Numbered from the stretch's first letter, positions 18,059 through 27,692 are shown. The stretch: 64,000 bases of DNA from Rhizobium leguminosarum bv. viciae USDA 2370 (GCF_002008365.1 NZ_MRDL01000007.1:141195-205194); one strand, 5' to 3'. Notes: generated by a model not told the origin, from the sequence alone. Numbers and translations are program-made.

Positions 18059-18310
18059 TCAGGCGCCGTCCAGCGGCTCGACACCTTGCGGCTTGCCGGC
18101 GCGGTCGAGCCGGATCTTCTCGATGCGGTTCTCGGCGGCCGAAAGCAGCGTCTCGCAATGTTTCTTCAGCGCTTCGCCGCGCTCGTAGATCTCGATCGAT
18201 TCATCCAGCGCCACATCGCCACGTTCCAGCCGGGCGACGATGCTTTCGAGTTCGGCGACCGCCTTTTCGAAGGAAAGGCCGGACACCTCCGGCTTGGCGC
18301 TGTCAGTCAT
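18059..18310 (-). CDS. xseB: Exodeoxyribonuclease VII small subunit
   Basis: Small subunit of ExoVII, which degrades single-stranded DNA with XseA. 83 aa, usual length. It shows the family pattern [33 protein letters not shown]...LKKHCETLL, a coiled-coil-like helix. ATG 18310 ([11 protein letters not shown]) lies 2 nt downstream of the deacetylase stop, with AAGGG upstream, so it is probably translationally coupled to that gene. xseA is not in the window. Confidence 0.93.
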   Translation of the reverse strand: MTDSAKPEVSGLSFEKAVAELESIVARLERGDVALDESIEIYERGEALKKHCETLLSAAENRIEKIRLDRAGKPQGVEPLDGA

Positions 18311-18312
18311 TC

Positions 18313-19248
18313 TCAACCCTTCATCATTCTCAGAATATGCATGCCCGCCGATTCGGCGAGTCCCTCGAGATCATAACCGCCTTCGAGCAGGCTGACGACC
18401 CGGTTCTTCGCGTGCCGGTCCGCCAGTTCGAGCACGCGCCCGGTCGCCCAGTCGAAATCCTCACCGGTCAGATTGATCTGCGCCAGCGGATCGCGGTGAT
18501 GCGCGTCGAAGCCGGCGGAGATGATGATGAGGTCCGGCCGGAAATCGTCAAGCGCGGGCAGCACGCGCGATTTGAACGCCTCGCGGAAGTGGTCGCTGCC
18601 GACATTCGGCGAAAGTGGCGCGTTGACGATGGTGTTGTGCGTACCCTTCTCGTCCTTGGCGCCGGTGCCGGGATAAAGCGGCATCTGATGCGTCGAGCAG
18701 AACAGCACCGAGGCATCGTCCCAGAAGATATCCTGCGTGCCGTTGCCGTGATGCACGTCCCAGTCGACGATGGCGATGCGCTCGGCGCCATGCGCCCTTT
18801 GCGCATGCCGGGCGGCGATTGCCGCATTGTTGAAGAAGCAGAAGCCCATCGCCGTCATCTTCTCGGCATGGTGCCCCGGCGGGCGGGCGGCGACGAAGAC
18901 ATTGTCGGCCCGGCCGGTAAAGACGTCGTCGACCGCCGCCATCGCCCCGCCGATGCCGGTCAGCGCCGCCTGCAGGCTCTTGCTGCTGGCATAGGTATCG
19001 GCTTCGATCTGGTTGATCTCACCCTCTTCCTCGGGAATCTCCCGCATGACGGCGATGAGATGTTCTTCAGGATGGGCAAGCAGCACCGCATCCTCGTTCG
19101 CCTGCGGCGCCTGCCGGCGCTCCAGGCGCTCGAAATTCGGATGTTCCAGCGCGACGTTGATGGCGCGGATCCTGTCCGATCGCTCCGGATGACCAGCGGG
19201 CGTCACATGTTCCAGGAAGATCGGGTGTTCATAAAGACGGGTGCTCAT
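18313..19248 (-). CDS. Histone deacetylase family protein (acetylpolyamine/acetoin-utilisation type)
   Basis: Zn-dependent amidohydrolase of the class II HDAC-like group, 311 aa. Motifs: [19 protein letters not shown] (catalytic His pair, ~123), [23 protein letters not shown] (Zn ligands Asp and His, ~162-165), [12 protein letters not shown] (third Zn ligand Asp) and LEGGYD. All catalytic residues are present, so it should be active. Bacteria lack histones; likely substrates are acetylated polyamines or proteins. Coupled to xseB downstream, an arrangement common in rhizobia. Confidence 0.9.
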   Translation of the reverse strand: MSTRLYEHPIFLEHVTPAGHPERSDRIRAINVALEHPNFERLERRQAPQANEDAVLLAHPEEHLIAVMREIPEEEGEINQIEADTYASSKSLQAALTGIGGAMAAVDDVFTGRADNVFVAARPPGHHAEKMTAMGFCFFNNAAIAARHAQRAHGAERIAIVDWDVHHGNGTQDIFWDDASVLFCSTHQMPLYPGTGAKDEKGTHNTIVNAPLSPNVGSDHFREAFKSRVLPALDDFRPDLIIISAGFDAHHRDPLAQINLTGEDFDWATGRVLELADRHAKNRVVSLLEGGYDLEGLAESAGMHILRMMKG

Positions 19249-19424
19249 GAAGACACTCTATCGGTCGCTTATGTCATGTGCCACAGCAGATGGGGCATCA
19301 TCGGTCGATTTCAACAAGCGCTCTGCCGCCGTCCAACCGTTCGCCTGTCACAACCGTCTCAGTTACGCCGTTTCCGTCGAACAGCTCCATTGCAACGGAG
19401 CCGCGCCTTTCCGGTGCGTGAAGG

Positions 19425-19493
19425 ACACTGTAACACTTTGAACTATTGCGTAATTTTATCCTTAAGCCAGTTCCGATATAAGCTATTATGAAG
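19425..19493 (+). repeat. Rhizobial palindromic repeat family A, degenerate copy (copy 3)
   Basis: AAGGACACTGTAACACTTTG, AACTATTGCGTAATTTT, ATCCTTAAG...CGATATAAG and TATTATGAAGTAG follow the order of the copy at 17009 but with a decayed palindrome. It lies just upstream of the hotdog thioesterase gene. Confidence 0.6.
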
Positions 19494-19531
19494 TAGTGTT
19501 GCCATGGGAACTCTGTAAGGCAGATCTGTTG

Positions 19532-19933
19532 ATGAGTCAGTCGAAACGTCCTGATGTGGCGGAAATACGTGTGCCGTTTCGCGATGTCGATATGACCGGC
19601 CAGATGTTTCTGGCCTCCTATATTTCCTATGCCGAGTCCGTCCTTGCGAGCTTCTGGTCCTCACGGCCCGATGTCGATGACGAACCGGTCTATAGCCCTA
19701 GCAAGGTTTCCTGCATGCTGCACCGTCCGCTGCACTACGATGAGCTGGCAACCTTCACCGCCACCGTCGACAAGATCGGCATGCATTCCATCGGCCTCCT
19801 CGTTGCGATCGACACCGGGGAGGAGCGTGCCGCCGAGGTCGAGATCATCTGGCAGGCCCGCACCCGCGAGGACCAGTCGCCGGCCTCGCTGCCGGAGGAA
19901 ACGCGCGACTGGCTTTATCGGTTTTTGGATTAG
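19532..19933 (+). CDS. Hotdog-fold (4HBT) thioesterase-like protein
   Basis: 133-aa acyl-CoA thioesterase-like protein. The segment IRVPFRDVDMTGQMFLASYISYAESVLASFW matches the YbgC/4HBT motif in which Asp (DVDMTG) is catalytic, followed by VSCMLHRPLHYDELATFTATVDKIG. Start ATG 19532 (MSQSKRPDVAEI) is preferred; upstream in-frame reading uses TTG at 19496. It is a single gene; substrate unknown. Confidence 0.8.
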   Translation: MSQSKRPDVAEIRVPFRDVDMTGQMFLASYISYAESVLASFWSSRPDVDDEPVYSPSKVSCMLHRPLHYDELATFTATVDKIGMHSIGLLVAIDTGEERAAEVEIIWQARTREDQSPASLPEETRDWLYRFLD

Positions 19934-19970
19934 GGGCAAAGCAGAGCCGATCGACCAGCCAGAATTGCCA

Positions 19971-20750
19971 CTAGGTGCTTTTGCCTCGGAGGAGTGGCTC
20001 GCTGAGTATATTGATCTCGACGCTTGGATAAACGCGCTCTTCCAGCAATTTAAGGGATCCAACCTTCAGTCCCGTGGGCAATAAGCCTGCGTCGAAGTTG
20101 ACTGCTGGTAGCCTGTCTTCTGCAAAAAATCTGAACAGTGTTATGTGCGCTATTCGGGGCGGGGTTGGACACCACTGTTCGAAGCAGATGGCATGTGAAA
20201 TGGCCGAACGAAGCCTGCGCAATTCCGGCGGCTCCTCTGCCTTTACGAAGACAGCGGCTTCCGAAGCAGCCACCTCATGAAAATGGAGCTCAAATGGCGG
20301 GGTCTCTTCGACCAGTCTCTCCACAATCTCCTTCCATCTTTCCCCATTCAGCTTCCAGACCTCGTCGTTTGGAATACTGAATTGGGCCGCGGCGTTGACC
20401 AGGGTGACGACCGTCATGTGTAGGCTCTTAGCCGGGACGCGTGAGAGCGGCGCGTCGCTGTCTCGCTCGATCCTGTCCTGCAAGTTGCAGAGCTTTGACA
20501 GAGCTTCGCCATCGGGAAAAAACTGCAGGTGAAACGCGCAGCACTGCTTAAACAGCGTATCGACCTTCGTGCGGATCACAGCAGCAGGTCCTTCTATCCA
20601 ACACGGGCACGCCGCGAGCGTGCAATTCCCATGCCTTGCTATCACATCACGAAACCGCTCGCCAATGATGGCAGGCGCCTGCCAGGCATTCGCGATGGTG
20701 ATGGAAGTCTTGGAGACATTCGTTAAGATGGCGGCACTATCCGCCATCAT
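19971..20750 (-). CDS. 2H-phosphoesterase-like protein
   Basis: About 259 aa with no signal peptide. Two H-x-T motifs are visible, SLHMTVVTLVNA (~113) and RIAHITLFRFF (~207), with spacing and flanking hydrophobic strands like the 2H phosphoesterase fold (LigT, 2'-5' RNA ligase, CPDase). It would cleave a cyclic phosphodiester or 2'-5' bond; this is inferred from the two motifs only. The start is uncertain: ATG 20750 is used; TTG 20759 and ATG 20747 are possible. It overlaps the end of the FAD monooxygenase gene by about 14 nt on the same strand, suggesting translational coupling. Confidence 0.6.
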   Translation of the reverse strand: MMADSAAILTNVSKTSITIANAWQAPAIIGERFRDVIARHGNCTLAACPCWIEGPAAVIRTKVDTLFKQCCAFHLQFFPDGEALSKLCNLQDRIERDSDAPLSRVPAKSLHMTVVTLVNAAAQFSIPNDEVWKLNGERWKEIVERLVEETPPFELHFHEVAASEAAVFVKAEEPPELRRLRSAISHAICFEQWCPTPPRIAHITLFRFFAEDRLPAVNFDAGLLPTGLKVGSLKLLEERVYPSVEINILSEPLLRGKST

Positions 20751-22260
20751 GGACAGCAAACCAACGCGATCCGGCTTCGACAGCGTCTTCAGGATTCACC
20801 TCGCCCTCACAAGCCCAGGCGACAATTCCATCCGGACGGACAAGCAGGGCGGTCAGTCCCAGCCGGTCCTTCACCTCACCCTCGACATATTTGACCCGGT
20901 CATCCCAACGGCGTGCGATCGACCGGAGCGGTGCGCGGTCGCCGAAGTCGATCAGCAGACCGGTTCCGTCGGCGAGCAGGGCGGCGAGCCTGGTACCGTC
21001 GGTCCATTCGAAGTCCGGGACGCTGCGGCCGACCAGTGCGTGGCCGTCGCCGAGATCGTAGCGCATCGACGCATTCCAGACCCGGTCGGCGAAATAGGTG
21101 GCCCCGTCGCGGGTGGCGATGAGATCGCGGATGATGGATTCCATCGCCCGGGCGTGGGGGCTTGGCCGCATGATCGAGACCTGCGCCCGCGACCAGGCGA
21201 GAATCTGTTCACCGATCGGATGCCGTTCGCTGAAATAGCTGTCGAGCAGTCCGTCCGGCGCTTCACCGCGGACGGTGGCGGCCAGTTTCCATCCAAGGTT
21301 CATGGCGTCACCAAGTCCGAGATTGAGCCCTTGCCCGCCGAGCGGCGAATGAATATGGGCCGCGTCACCGGCAAGCAGCACCCGGCCCTTGCGGTATTCT
21401 GTCGCCTGCTGGGCGCGGTCGGTCCAACTGGTGGCGACGCGCAGCGCGGTCAGCGTGACATCGGTCTGCGATATCCGCCGCAGCACCGCTTGCACATGCG
21501 CAAGCGTGATCGGTCCGGTGCGGTGAGATGCGCCGCTGTCAAACTCCACCATGCCGAAATGGCCGGGCTGCGTCTGGAAATACATGCCGGTCGGCGTCAG
21601 CTGTCGGCCGAGCTTCAGCTTTTCCGGGTCAGCCAGATCGACCTGCACGGAATAGCCGGTAAACTCGGGATCGGTTCCGACGAAGGAAAAGCCGCCCCCC
21701 TTGCGCACCATGCTGCGGCCACCGTCGCAGCCGACCAGCCAACGGCCCTCAAAACTCTGATCTCCAGCTTGGATCATGACCCCGTCGGCTGATTGTGCCA
21801 AACCTTCGACGCGCACACCCCGTCTGATCTCGACGCCGATGGACTGCGCGCGGTCGGCAAGGACGGTCTCGACCCGTTCCATTTCTGCCGCCATATTGCT
21901 GTCGGCGGGGCTCGGCAGTCGATAGGCCCAGTCCGAGGGATTGATCCTGTCATAATCGAAGGGGATGCCGGCGAAGTGTCCGGCCTGCTTGCGCGGTTTT
22001 CCCTCTGGCTTTGCCTGACGCCCGGGCGCTTCAAGGGAATCGAGCAGGCCGCGCCGGTAGAACGCTTCAATCGTCGGCAGCGTCAGGCCGCGCATGCCGA
22101 AGGGCAGCTTTTTCAACGGCGAGTGCGGGCTTTCCGCCTGCTCCAGCACCAGCACGGAGACACCTGCAAGCCTGAGCTCGCAGGCCAGCAACAAGCCGAC
22201 CGGCCCGGCGCCTGCAATCACGACATCGAAGAGAAAAGACGTTGGGTGGCGATTATTCAT
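20737..22260 (-). CDS. FAD-dependent aromatic monooxygenase (phenol hydroxylase/TetX-like, PF01494)
   Basis: 507-aa group A flavoprotein monooxygenase. FAD-binding GxGxxG is VVIAGAGPVGLLLACEL (~13-29), the DG motif is LVGCDGGRSMVRK (~175), and the GD motif is RVLLAGDAAHIHSPLGGQGLNLG (~290-312). A thioredoxin-like C-terminal region follows (DFEWTDGTRLAALL to the end), as in pentachlorophenol/rifampicin/tetracycline monooxygenases. It hydroxylates an aromatic ring using NAD(P)H and O2; the substrate may be a drug or phenolic. First gene of a pair with the 2H-like protein. The 250-bp upstream region contains GTTCGTC/GACGAAC inverted repeats that could bind a repressor. Confidence 0.88.
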   Translation of the reverse strand: MNNRHPTSFLFDVVIAGAGPVGLLLACELRLAGVSVLVLEQAESPHSPLKKLPFGMRGLTLPTIEAFYRRGLLDSLEAPGRQAKPEGKPRKQAGHFAGIPFDYDRINPSDWAYRLPSPADSNMAAEMERVETVLADRAQSIGVEIRRGVRVEGLAQSADGVMIQAGDQSFEGRWLVGCDGGRSMVRKGGGFSFVGTDPEFTGYSVQVDLADPEKLKLGRQLTPTGMYFQTQPGHFGMVEFDSGASHRTGPITLAHVQAVLRRISQTDVTLTALRVATSWTDRAQQATEYRKGRVLLAGDAAHIHSPLGGQGLNLGLGDAMNLGWKLAATVRGEAPDGLLDSYFSERHPIGEQILAWSRAQVSIMRPSPHARAMESIIRDLIATRDGATYFADRVWNASMRYDLGDGHALVGRSVPDFEWTDGTRLAALLADGTGLLIDFGDRAPLRSIARRWDDRVKYVEGEVKDRLGLTALLVRPDGIVAWACEGEVNPEDAVEAGSRWFAVHDGG

Positions 22261-22512
22261 GAACGGCTCCTTTTGGTCGTTCGACCGGAGCAGTTCGTCG
22301 TTCTGACAACCACACGGACGAACGGGTGGGCGCTCTCAGCGTCCGACGTTCGTCGCGGGGTCTCATGCCTGGGGCAGGGGACAGAGCTTCCGTTTCCAGA
22401 AGGACTTGGGCTTACCAAACCAAGTCTGCCTTTTCCGACACCGGCAGCATATCGGCATGCCGCTCGATCGGCAACGGGTCTGTAACAATCCGCGCCTAGA
22501 GCCAGTCCTTTC

Positions 22513-23988
22513 TCAAGGGGCAGCGCGGTCCGAAAGCGAGTGCAGATCGAGCACCGCCTCGGACGGTGCTTCCTCCTTCAATTGAACCACCCTCAAATTG
22601 TTTGTCGTTCCCGGTCGGCCGAAGGGGATGCCGGCAACCACGACGATATTGTCATGGGGTGAGGATAATCCGGATCTGCTCGCCATCTGCCGGGCGTAGT
22701 CGATCGTGTCTTCGTAGGTAACGATCTCCTTGGAATGGATACTGACAGCCCCCCAAAGAAGACAAAGTTGCCTGGAGACCAGCTCGTCAGGCGTAATGGC
22801 AAGAATGGGCAACGATGGTCGCTTGCGGGCAATTCGGGCGGCGGTTGTGCCGCTGGATGTAAAGGCCGCGATCAATGGCGCGTTGATGGCGGTTGCCAGG
22901 TCGGCAGCGGCGGACGCCACGGCGTGGGGCGGTGACGGTTCGATCTCCGGCTCCGACGCGGCTATCAGCGAGCGGTAGAGCTTGTGGCCCTCGGTACTCC
23001 GGATGATGCGGTCCATGATCTCCACCGTCTCGCGGGGAAATCTGCCAGTCGCGGATTCGGCAGACAGCATCACCGCATCTGCTCCGTCATAAATCGCCAT
23101 GGCGACGTCGGAGGCTTCCGCCCGTGTCGGCGTCGGCGCGGCCACCATCGAATCCAGCATCTGGGTGGCGACAATGACGGGTTTGACGGCAAGGCGGCAG
23201 GCGCGAATGAGTTCCTTCTGACGACCGGGAACCTCCTCTGGCGGAATTTCGACGCCGAGATCGCCGCGCGCCACCATGATGCCGTCCGAAAGACGAATGA
23301 TATCGTCGATCTGATCGAGCGCCGAAGGCTTCTCGATCTTGGCGATCAGCCCGGCCCGCTGACTGACGAGCGCGCGCGCCTCGATCATGTCGCTGGCCTT
23401 TTGAACGAAGGAGAGGGCGACCCAGTCGACCCCGAGTTCCAGCCCGTACTCCAAGTCGCGCCTGTCCTTCTCAGTCAAAGGCGAGATATCGAGAATTGCC
23501 CCGGGAATATTGACGCCCTTGCGGTCGGAAATCACCCCGCCGACCACGACCTCCGCCGTTATCGTTTCAGCTCCGACGCCATCGATCCGAACCCTGACGC
23601 GGCCGTCATCAATCAGCAGGTCATCGCCCGGCTTGACGGCTGCGAATATCTCACGATGGGGGAGGGGAATGGAATCCGCTATGCCCTCGTCTGTTCCTAG
23701 AACGAAGCGGATCCGATCGCCTTTCGAAACCGAAATTGCGCCGTTTCGAATTCGTCCGACACGGATTTTCGGACCCTGAAGATCCTGCAGGATACCGATC
23801 GGTCTTCCCGTTTCTCTTTCCAAGGCGCGGATCGATCTGAAGACAGCCGCATGATCCTCGTGTGAGCCGTGGCTGAAGTTGAGGCGAAACGTGTCGACGC
23901 CCGCTTCGAACAGTGACTTCAGCATGTCGGGAGACGCGCTTGCCGGCCCGACAGTCGCCACGATCTTGGCCCTGCGATTGCGATGCAT
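22513..23988 (-). CDS. ttuE: Pyruvate kinase of the tartrate cluster (TtuE-like)
   Basis: Converts phosphoenolpyruvate plus ADP to pyruvate plus ATP. 491 aa with the complete PK core: KIVATVGPAS (~8), RLNFSHGSHEDH (~35), QDLQGPKIRVG, catalytic Lys motif IAKIEKPSALDQIDDII (~217-233), MVARGDLGVEIP, and KPVIVATQMLDSM. ATG 23988 has GAGG 8 nt upstream; the frame is open to 24051, but that overlaps ttuD. As last gene of the minus-strand operon after ttuD it fits TtuE of Agrobacterium vitis tartrate utilisation: it would finish the path tartrate to glycerate to pyruvate. It is probably a second pyruvate kinase besides the housekeeping one. Confidence 0.92.
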   Translation of the reverse strand: MHRNRRAKIVATVGPASASPDMLKSLFEAGVDTFRLNFSHGSHEDHAAVFRSIRALERETGRPIGILQDLQGPKIRVGRIRNGAISVSKGDRIRFVLGTDEGIADSIPLPHREIFAAVKPGDDLLIDDGRVRVRIDGVGAETITAEVVVGGVISDRKGVNIPGAILDISPLTEKDRRDLEYGLELGVDWVALSFVQKASDMIEARALVSQRAGLIAKIEKPSALDQIDDIIRLSDGIMVARGDLGVEIPPEEVPGRQKELIRACRLAVKPVIVATQMLDSMVAAPTPTRAEASDVAMAIYDGADAVMLSAESATGRFPRETVEIMDRIIRSTEGHKLYRSLIAASEPEIEPSPPHAVASAAADLATAINAPLIAAFTSSGTTAARIARKRPSLPILAITPDELVSRQLCLLWGAVSIHSKEIVTYEDTIDYARQMASRSGLSSPHDNIVVVAGIPFGRPGTTNNLRVVQLKEEAPSEAVLDLHSLSDRAAP

Positions 23989-24016
23989 CGAAATTTCCTC
24001 AGGCTTGGTCGCCGTT

Positions 24017-25285
24017 TCAGACGATGAGTATGGCTCGGATATCGTTGACATTGGTCAGGGTCGGCCCGGTTTTGACCAGATCCCCGATCTCGTCGAAGAA
24101 TGAATAGCTGTCGTGCGAAGCGAGATAGGCTCGGGCATCAAGGCCCTTCTTACGGCCGCGCTCCAACGTGTCGGGCGTGACGACGGCCCCCGCTGCATCT
24201 TCGGTGCCATCGATGCCGTCGGTATCGCCAGCAATCGCCCATATTCCGGCATGTCCCTTGAGGGCCACCGCAAGGCCGAGAAGGAATTCGGTGTTGCGGC
24301 CACCGCGCCCCGCGGCCTCGCAGCCGATCGTAACCGTCCCTTCGCCGCCCGACAGAAGGACGGCGGGCCCGCGAACCGGAAGCCCCTTGGTCTTTGCGGA
24401 TAAGGCGATGCCCGCCATCACCGTACCGAGCTCGCGCGCCTCTCCCTCGATGGCGTCGCCGAGGACAAGTGTTTGCAGGCCCGCGTTGGCGGCGGCTTTC
24501 GCTGCACTATCCAGGGCGAGCGAGGGGGCAGCGATGATGCGGACATCGCTTGCGAGATCCGCGGGTTTCGGCGTCTCGTCGCCGCTTTCGAGGACGGAGC
24601 GTGCCGTGTCGGGCAGAACGATCCTGTAGCGGGATATGATGCCGCGAACCTCGTCGATCGTGCTTTCATCGGCGATCGTCGGGCCGGATGCGATGGATGC
24701 AGGATCATCGCCCGGCACATCGGAAATGACCAGGGTAACGACTTTCGCGGGCTGGGCGGCCAGCGCGAGACGGCCTCCCTTGATACGCGAGAGGTGCTTG
24801 CGAACGGCGTTCATCTCGGTGATCGTCGCGCCGCTTGCCAGAAGCGCGCGATTGACGCTCTGCTTGTCCGCCAAGGTCATGCCGCCCGCCGGAGCGACCA
24901 GAAGCGCCGAGCCGCCGCCGGAGACGAGAGCAACAACGAGATCGTCCGGTGTCAGCCCGCGAACGGCTTGCAAGACATCGGCAGCCGCCCTTTCGCTCAT
25001 CGCATCCGGAACGGGGTGCGATGCCTCGATGATGCGGATGCGACCGGCAGGCACCGCGTGACCATAGCGTGTCACGACAACACCGGAGAGATCGACATTC
25101 GGCCAGGCGCTATCCAGCGCGGCCGCCATGGCCGCCGATGCCTTACCGGCGCCGACGACGATGCATCGGCCCTTTGGCTTGTCCGGGAGGTTTTCGAGAA
25201 CCGCCCGCTGGGGACTGGCGCTTTCGACCGCTGCATCAAAGATCTGGTGCAGCGTTTCCCGTGCTTTCTGATCGGTCCAGGACAT
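24017..25285 (-). CDS. ttuD: Glycerate kinase / hydroxypyruvate reductase, MOFRL family (TtuD-like)
   Basis: 422-aa enzyme of the glycerate 2-kinase (GckA) family historically called TtuD hydroxypyruvate reductase. N-terminal DUF4147 domain: VVGAGKASAAMAAAL (~44), ASHPVPDAMSERAA, LVSGGGSALLVAP, MNAVRKHLSRIKGGRLA and VISDVPGDDPASIASGPT. The C-terminal MOFRL domain ends with the family-naming GPTLTNVNDIRAILIV. It phosphorylates glycerate (or reduces hydroxypyruvate) downstream of tartrate dehydrogenase; which activity dominates is unclear for the family. Located 6 bp after ttuC and 28 bp before ttuE. Confidence 0.9.
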   Translation of the reverse strand: MSWTDQKARETLHQIFDAAVESASPQRAVLENLPDKPKGRCIVVGAGKASAAMAAALDSAWPNVDLSGVVVTRYGHAVPAGRIRIIEASHPVPDAMSERAAADVLQAVRGLTPDDLVVALVSGGGSALLVAPAGGMTLADKQSVNRALLASGATITEMNAVRKHLSRIKGGRLALAAQPAKVVTLVISDVPGDDPASIASGPTIADESTIDEVRGIISRYRIVLPDTARSVLESGDETPKPADLASDVRIIAAPSLALDSAAKAAANAGLQTLVLGDAIEGEARELGTVMAGIALSAKTKGLPVRGPAVLLSGGEGTVTIGCEAAGRGGRNTEFLLGLAVALKGHAGIWAIAGDTDGIDGTEDAAGAVVTPDTLERGRKKGLDARAYLASHDSYSFFDEIGDLVKTGPTLTNVNDIRAILIV

Positions 25286-25291
25286 CGTCGT

Positions 25292-26365
25292 TCAGACGTT
25301 CGATGTGTGGATCTCATCGACGACCGCGTCGGTGACTTCCTTGGTGTTGGCCGTTCCACCGACGTCAGGCGTCAATATGCCGGCCCCGGTCACGCGTTCG
25401 ACGGCCCGCATCAGGCGTGCGGATGCATCTGTTTCACCGAGATGGTCGAGCATCTGCGCCGCCGTCCAGAAGGTCGCCACCGGGTTTGCAATGCCTTTGC
25501 CGGTGATGTCGAAAGCAGAACCATGGATCGGCTCGAACATCGACGGGAAGCGGCGTTCCGGATCGATGTTGGCGGTCGGCGCGACGCCGAGGCTGCCTGC
25601 GAGCGCGCCTGCAAGGTCCGAGAGGATGTCGGCATGAAGATTGGTGGCGACGATGGTGTCGAGGCTCCTCGGGTTCAGGGTCATGCGGACGGTCATGGCG
25701 TCGACGAGCATCTTGTCCCAGGTGACATCGGGGAATTCCTCGGCCACCTCAGCCGCGATTTCATCCCACATCACCATGCCGTGCCGCTGGGCATTGGACT
25801 TGGTGACGACGGTCAGGAACTTGCGCGGCCGGGACTGGGCGAGCTTGAACGCATAGCGCATGATGCGGGTGACGCCGACGCGGGTGAAGATGGCGACCTC
25901 AGTGCCCACCTCTTCCGGCAGCCCCCTGTGCGCACGGCCGCCGTGACCGGAATATTCGCCTTCGGAGTTTTCGCGGACGATAACCCAGTCCAGATCGCCC
26001 GGGCCGCAGTTGCGCAGCGGCGGCGTGATCCCGGGCAAAATTTTCGTGGGGCGAACATTCGCATACTGGTCGAAGCCCTGGCAGATAGGCAGCCGCAGTC
26101 CCCAGAGCGTGACGTGGTCGGGAACATCAGGCGCTCCGACGGCGCCGAAGTAGATGGCGTCGAACTTCTTCAGCTGCTTCAAGCCATCGGTCGGCATCAT
26201 GACGCCGTGCTTTTTGTAGTAGTCGGATCCCCAGTCGAAATTCTCGAGATTGAACTTGATCCCGCCTTCGCGCTTCTCGATTGCAGCCAGGACACGTGTG
26301 CCGGCAGCGATGACTTCAGGGCCGATGCCGTCGGCGGGGATGGTGGCGATTGCATATTCACGCAT
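25292..26365 (-). CDS. ttuC: Tartrate dehydrogenase (TtuC-like)
   Basis: 357-aa beta-decarboxylating dehydrogenase of the isopropylmalate/isocitrate family. IPADGIGPEV (~9), NFDWGSDYYKKHGVMMP (tartrate-type loop), the RENSEGEYSG phosphorylation-site-like segment, TKSNAQRHG, VDAMTVRM and the metal-binding Asp in TNLHADILSDLAGALAGSLG; EPIHGSAFDITGKGIANP near the end. It oxidises tartrate with NAD to oxaloglycolate/hydroxypyruvate or glycerate products. ATG 26365 with GGAG upstream. Sits between the transporter and ttuD, consistent with the ttuBCDE order. Confidence 0.93.
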   Translation of the reverse strand: MREYAIATIPADGIGPEVIAAGTRVLAAIEKREGGIKFNLENFDWGSDYYKKHGVMMPTDGLKQLKKFDAIYFGAVGAPDVPDHVTLWGLRLPICQGFDQYANVRPTKILPGITPPLRNCGPGDLDWVIVRENSEGEYSGHGGRAHRGLPEEVGTEVAIFTRVGVTRIMRYAFKLAQSRPRKFLTVVTKSNAQRHGMVMWDEIAAEVAEEFPDVTWDKMLVDAMTVRMTLNPRSLDTIVATNLHADILSDLAGALAGSLGVAPTANIDPERRFPSMFEPIHGSAFDITGKGIANPVATFWTAAQMLDHLGETDASARLMRAVERVTGAGILTPDVGGTANTKEVTDAVVDEIHTSNV

Positions 26366-26393
26366 TGGTATTCTCCGATTGGGTCAGCTCTGG

Positions 26394-27692
26394 TCAGTGT
26401 TGACTGGCGGCGCGGGTATCAGCCGCTTTGGGGCCGGACCGTGCCAGGACGAGGGTGAGGATTGCCGAGATCAGCAGAAGCCCGGCGACGAAGTAGAGGC
26501 CACCGGTGAAACTCCCGGTCGTATCCTTGATCCACCCGATCATCGACGGACCGACGAAGCCGCCGAGGTTGCCGATGGAGTTGATGGTGGCGATGCCGGC
26601 CGCCGCAGCCGGGCCGGAAAGGAAGAGGGTCGGCATGCTCCAGAGCGGCGGCTTCGACGAGCTGATGCCGATATTGACGAGGGTGAGAGCGATGAGGACA
26701 GTGAATACGCTGGTCGCACCCGTTGCGAAGGCCAGTCCTGCGGCTGCCAGCAGGCAGGCTCCGACGACGTGCCATGTCCGTTCGCCGGTCTTGTCGGAAT
26801 GACGTGCCCAAAGAACCATGGCAATGACGGCGAAGATACCGGGAATAGCATTGATGAAGCCGACCTGGAGTGCCGATAGGCCGAACTGCTTGATGATCTG
26901 CGGAGCCCAGATGCCGAGGGTGTAAAGCCCGGCAGAGGTGCCGAAATAAACCAGGGCGAGGGCAATCACGCGGATGTCGGCCAGTCCTGCCAGGATGCTG
27001 TGGCTGGCCTTGCTTTTGCCTGCCTGCTCCGCATTCATCGTTTTGACGAGCCAGCTGCGCTCTTCGTCCGTCAGCCATTTCGCCTTTTCCGGACGATCGG
27101 TGAGATAGAACAGGACGACGACACCAAGGATGATGGCTGGGGCTGCCTCGATCAGGAACATCCACTGCCAGCCGGCAAGGCCGAGAAGGCCGTGCATTTC
27201 CATCAGCGCGCCGGAGATCGGCGAGCCGAGGACCGTGGAGAGCGGTGCTGCGGCCATGAAGATCGCGGTCACCGCGGCGCGGCGGCGGGCCGGGAACCAG
27301 AAGCTGAGATAGAGGATGATGCCGGGGAAAAAGCCCGCTTCGGCGACGCCGAGAAGGAAGCGCAGGATGTAGAAGCTGGTGGTCCCCTGCACCAGAGCCA
27401 TGAGGCCCGAGACGATCCCCCAGGTGATCATCACCCGGGCGATCCAGATGCGGGCACCGACCTTGTTGAGGATGAGGTTCGAGGGAACTTCGAAGAGGAA
27501 GTAGCCGACGAAGAAGATGCCTGCACCGATGCCGAAGACGGTCGACGAGAAGCCGAGGTCCTGGTTCATCGTCAGGGCGGCAAAGCCGATATTCACGCGG
27601 TCGAGAAACGCGATGAAATACAGCAGCATGATGAACGGTACGATGCGGAATGTGATTTTGCGCAAGACGCGCGTTTCCAAGTCGTGAGTCAC
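26394..27692 (-). CDS. ttuB: MFS anion:cation symporter, tartrate transporter (TtuB-like)
   Basis: 432-aa 12-TM major facilitator of the ACS family. It begins TM1 with KITFRIVPFIMLLYFIAFLDRVNIGFAAL, whose DRVNIG is the family mark, then GIGAGIFFVGYFLFEVPSNLIL, ITWGIVSG and FLLGVAEAGFFPGIILYLSFWFP. GTG 27692 has GGAGGAG 5-9 nt upstream and gives the expected N-terminus; the frame is open to 28097 only because no stop occurs across the divergent promoter and ttuA. It imports tartrate with cations, as first gene of the ttuBCDE operon. Confidence 0.9.
   Translation of the reverse strand: MTHDLETRVLRKITFRIVPFIMLLYFIAFLDRVNIGFAALTMNQDLGFSSTVFGIGAGIFFVGYFLFEVPSNLILNKVGARIWIARVMITWGIVSGLMALVQGTTSFYILRFLLGVAEAGFFPGIILYLSFWFPARRRAAVTAIFMAAAPLSTVLGSPISGALMEMHGLLGLAGWQWMFLIEAAPAIILGVVVLFYLTDRPEKAKWLTDEERSWLVKTMNAEQAGKSKASHSILAGLADIRVIALALVYFGTSAGLYTLGIWAPQIIKQFGLSALQVGFINAIPGIFAVIAMVLWARHSDKTGERTWHVVGACLLAAAGLAFATGATSVFTVLIALTLVNIGISSSKPPLWSMPTLFLSGPAAAAGIATINSIGNLGGFVGPSMIGWIKDTTGSFTGGLYFVAGLLLISAILTLVLARSGPKAADTRAASQH

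Noticed and set aside
22270..22360. GTTCGTC/GACGAAC repeats as a defined TetR/MarR operator
   Set aside because: The arms are 17 bp apart and imperfect, and no regulator gene is adjacent; too weak to list as a site.
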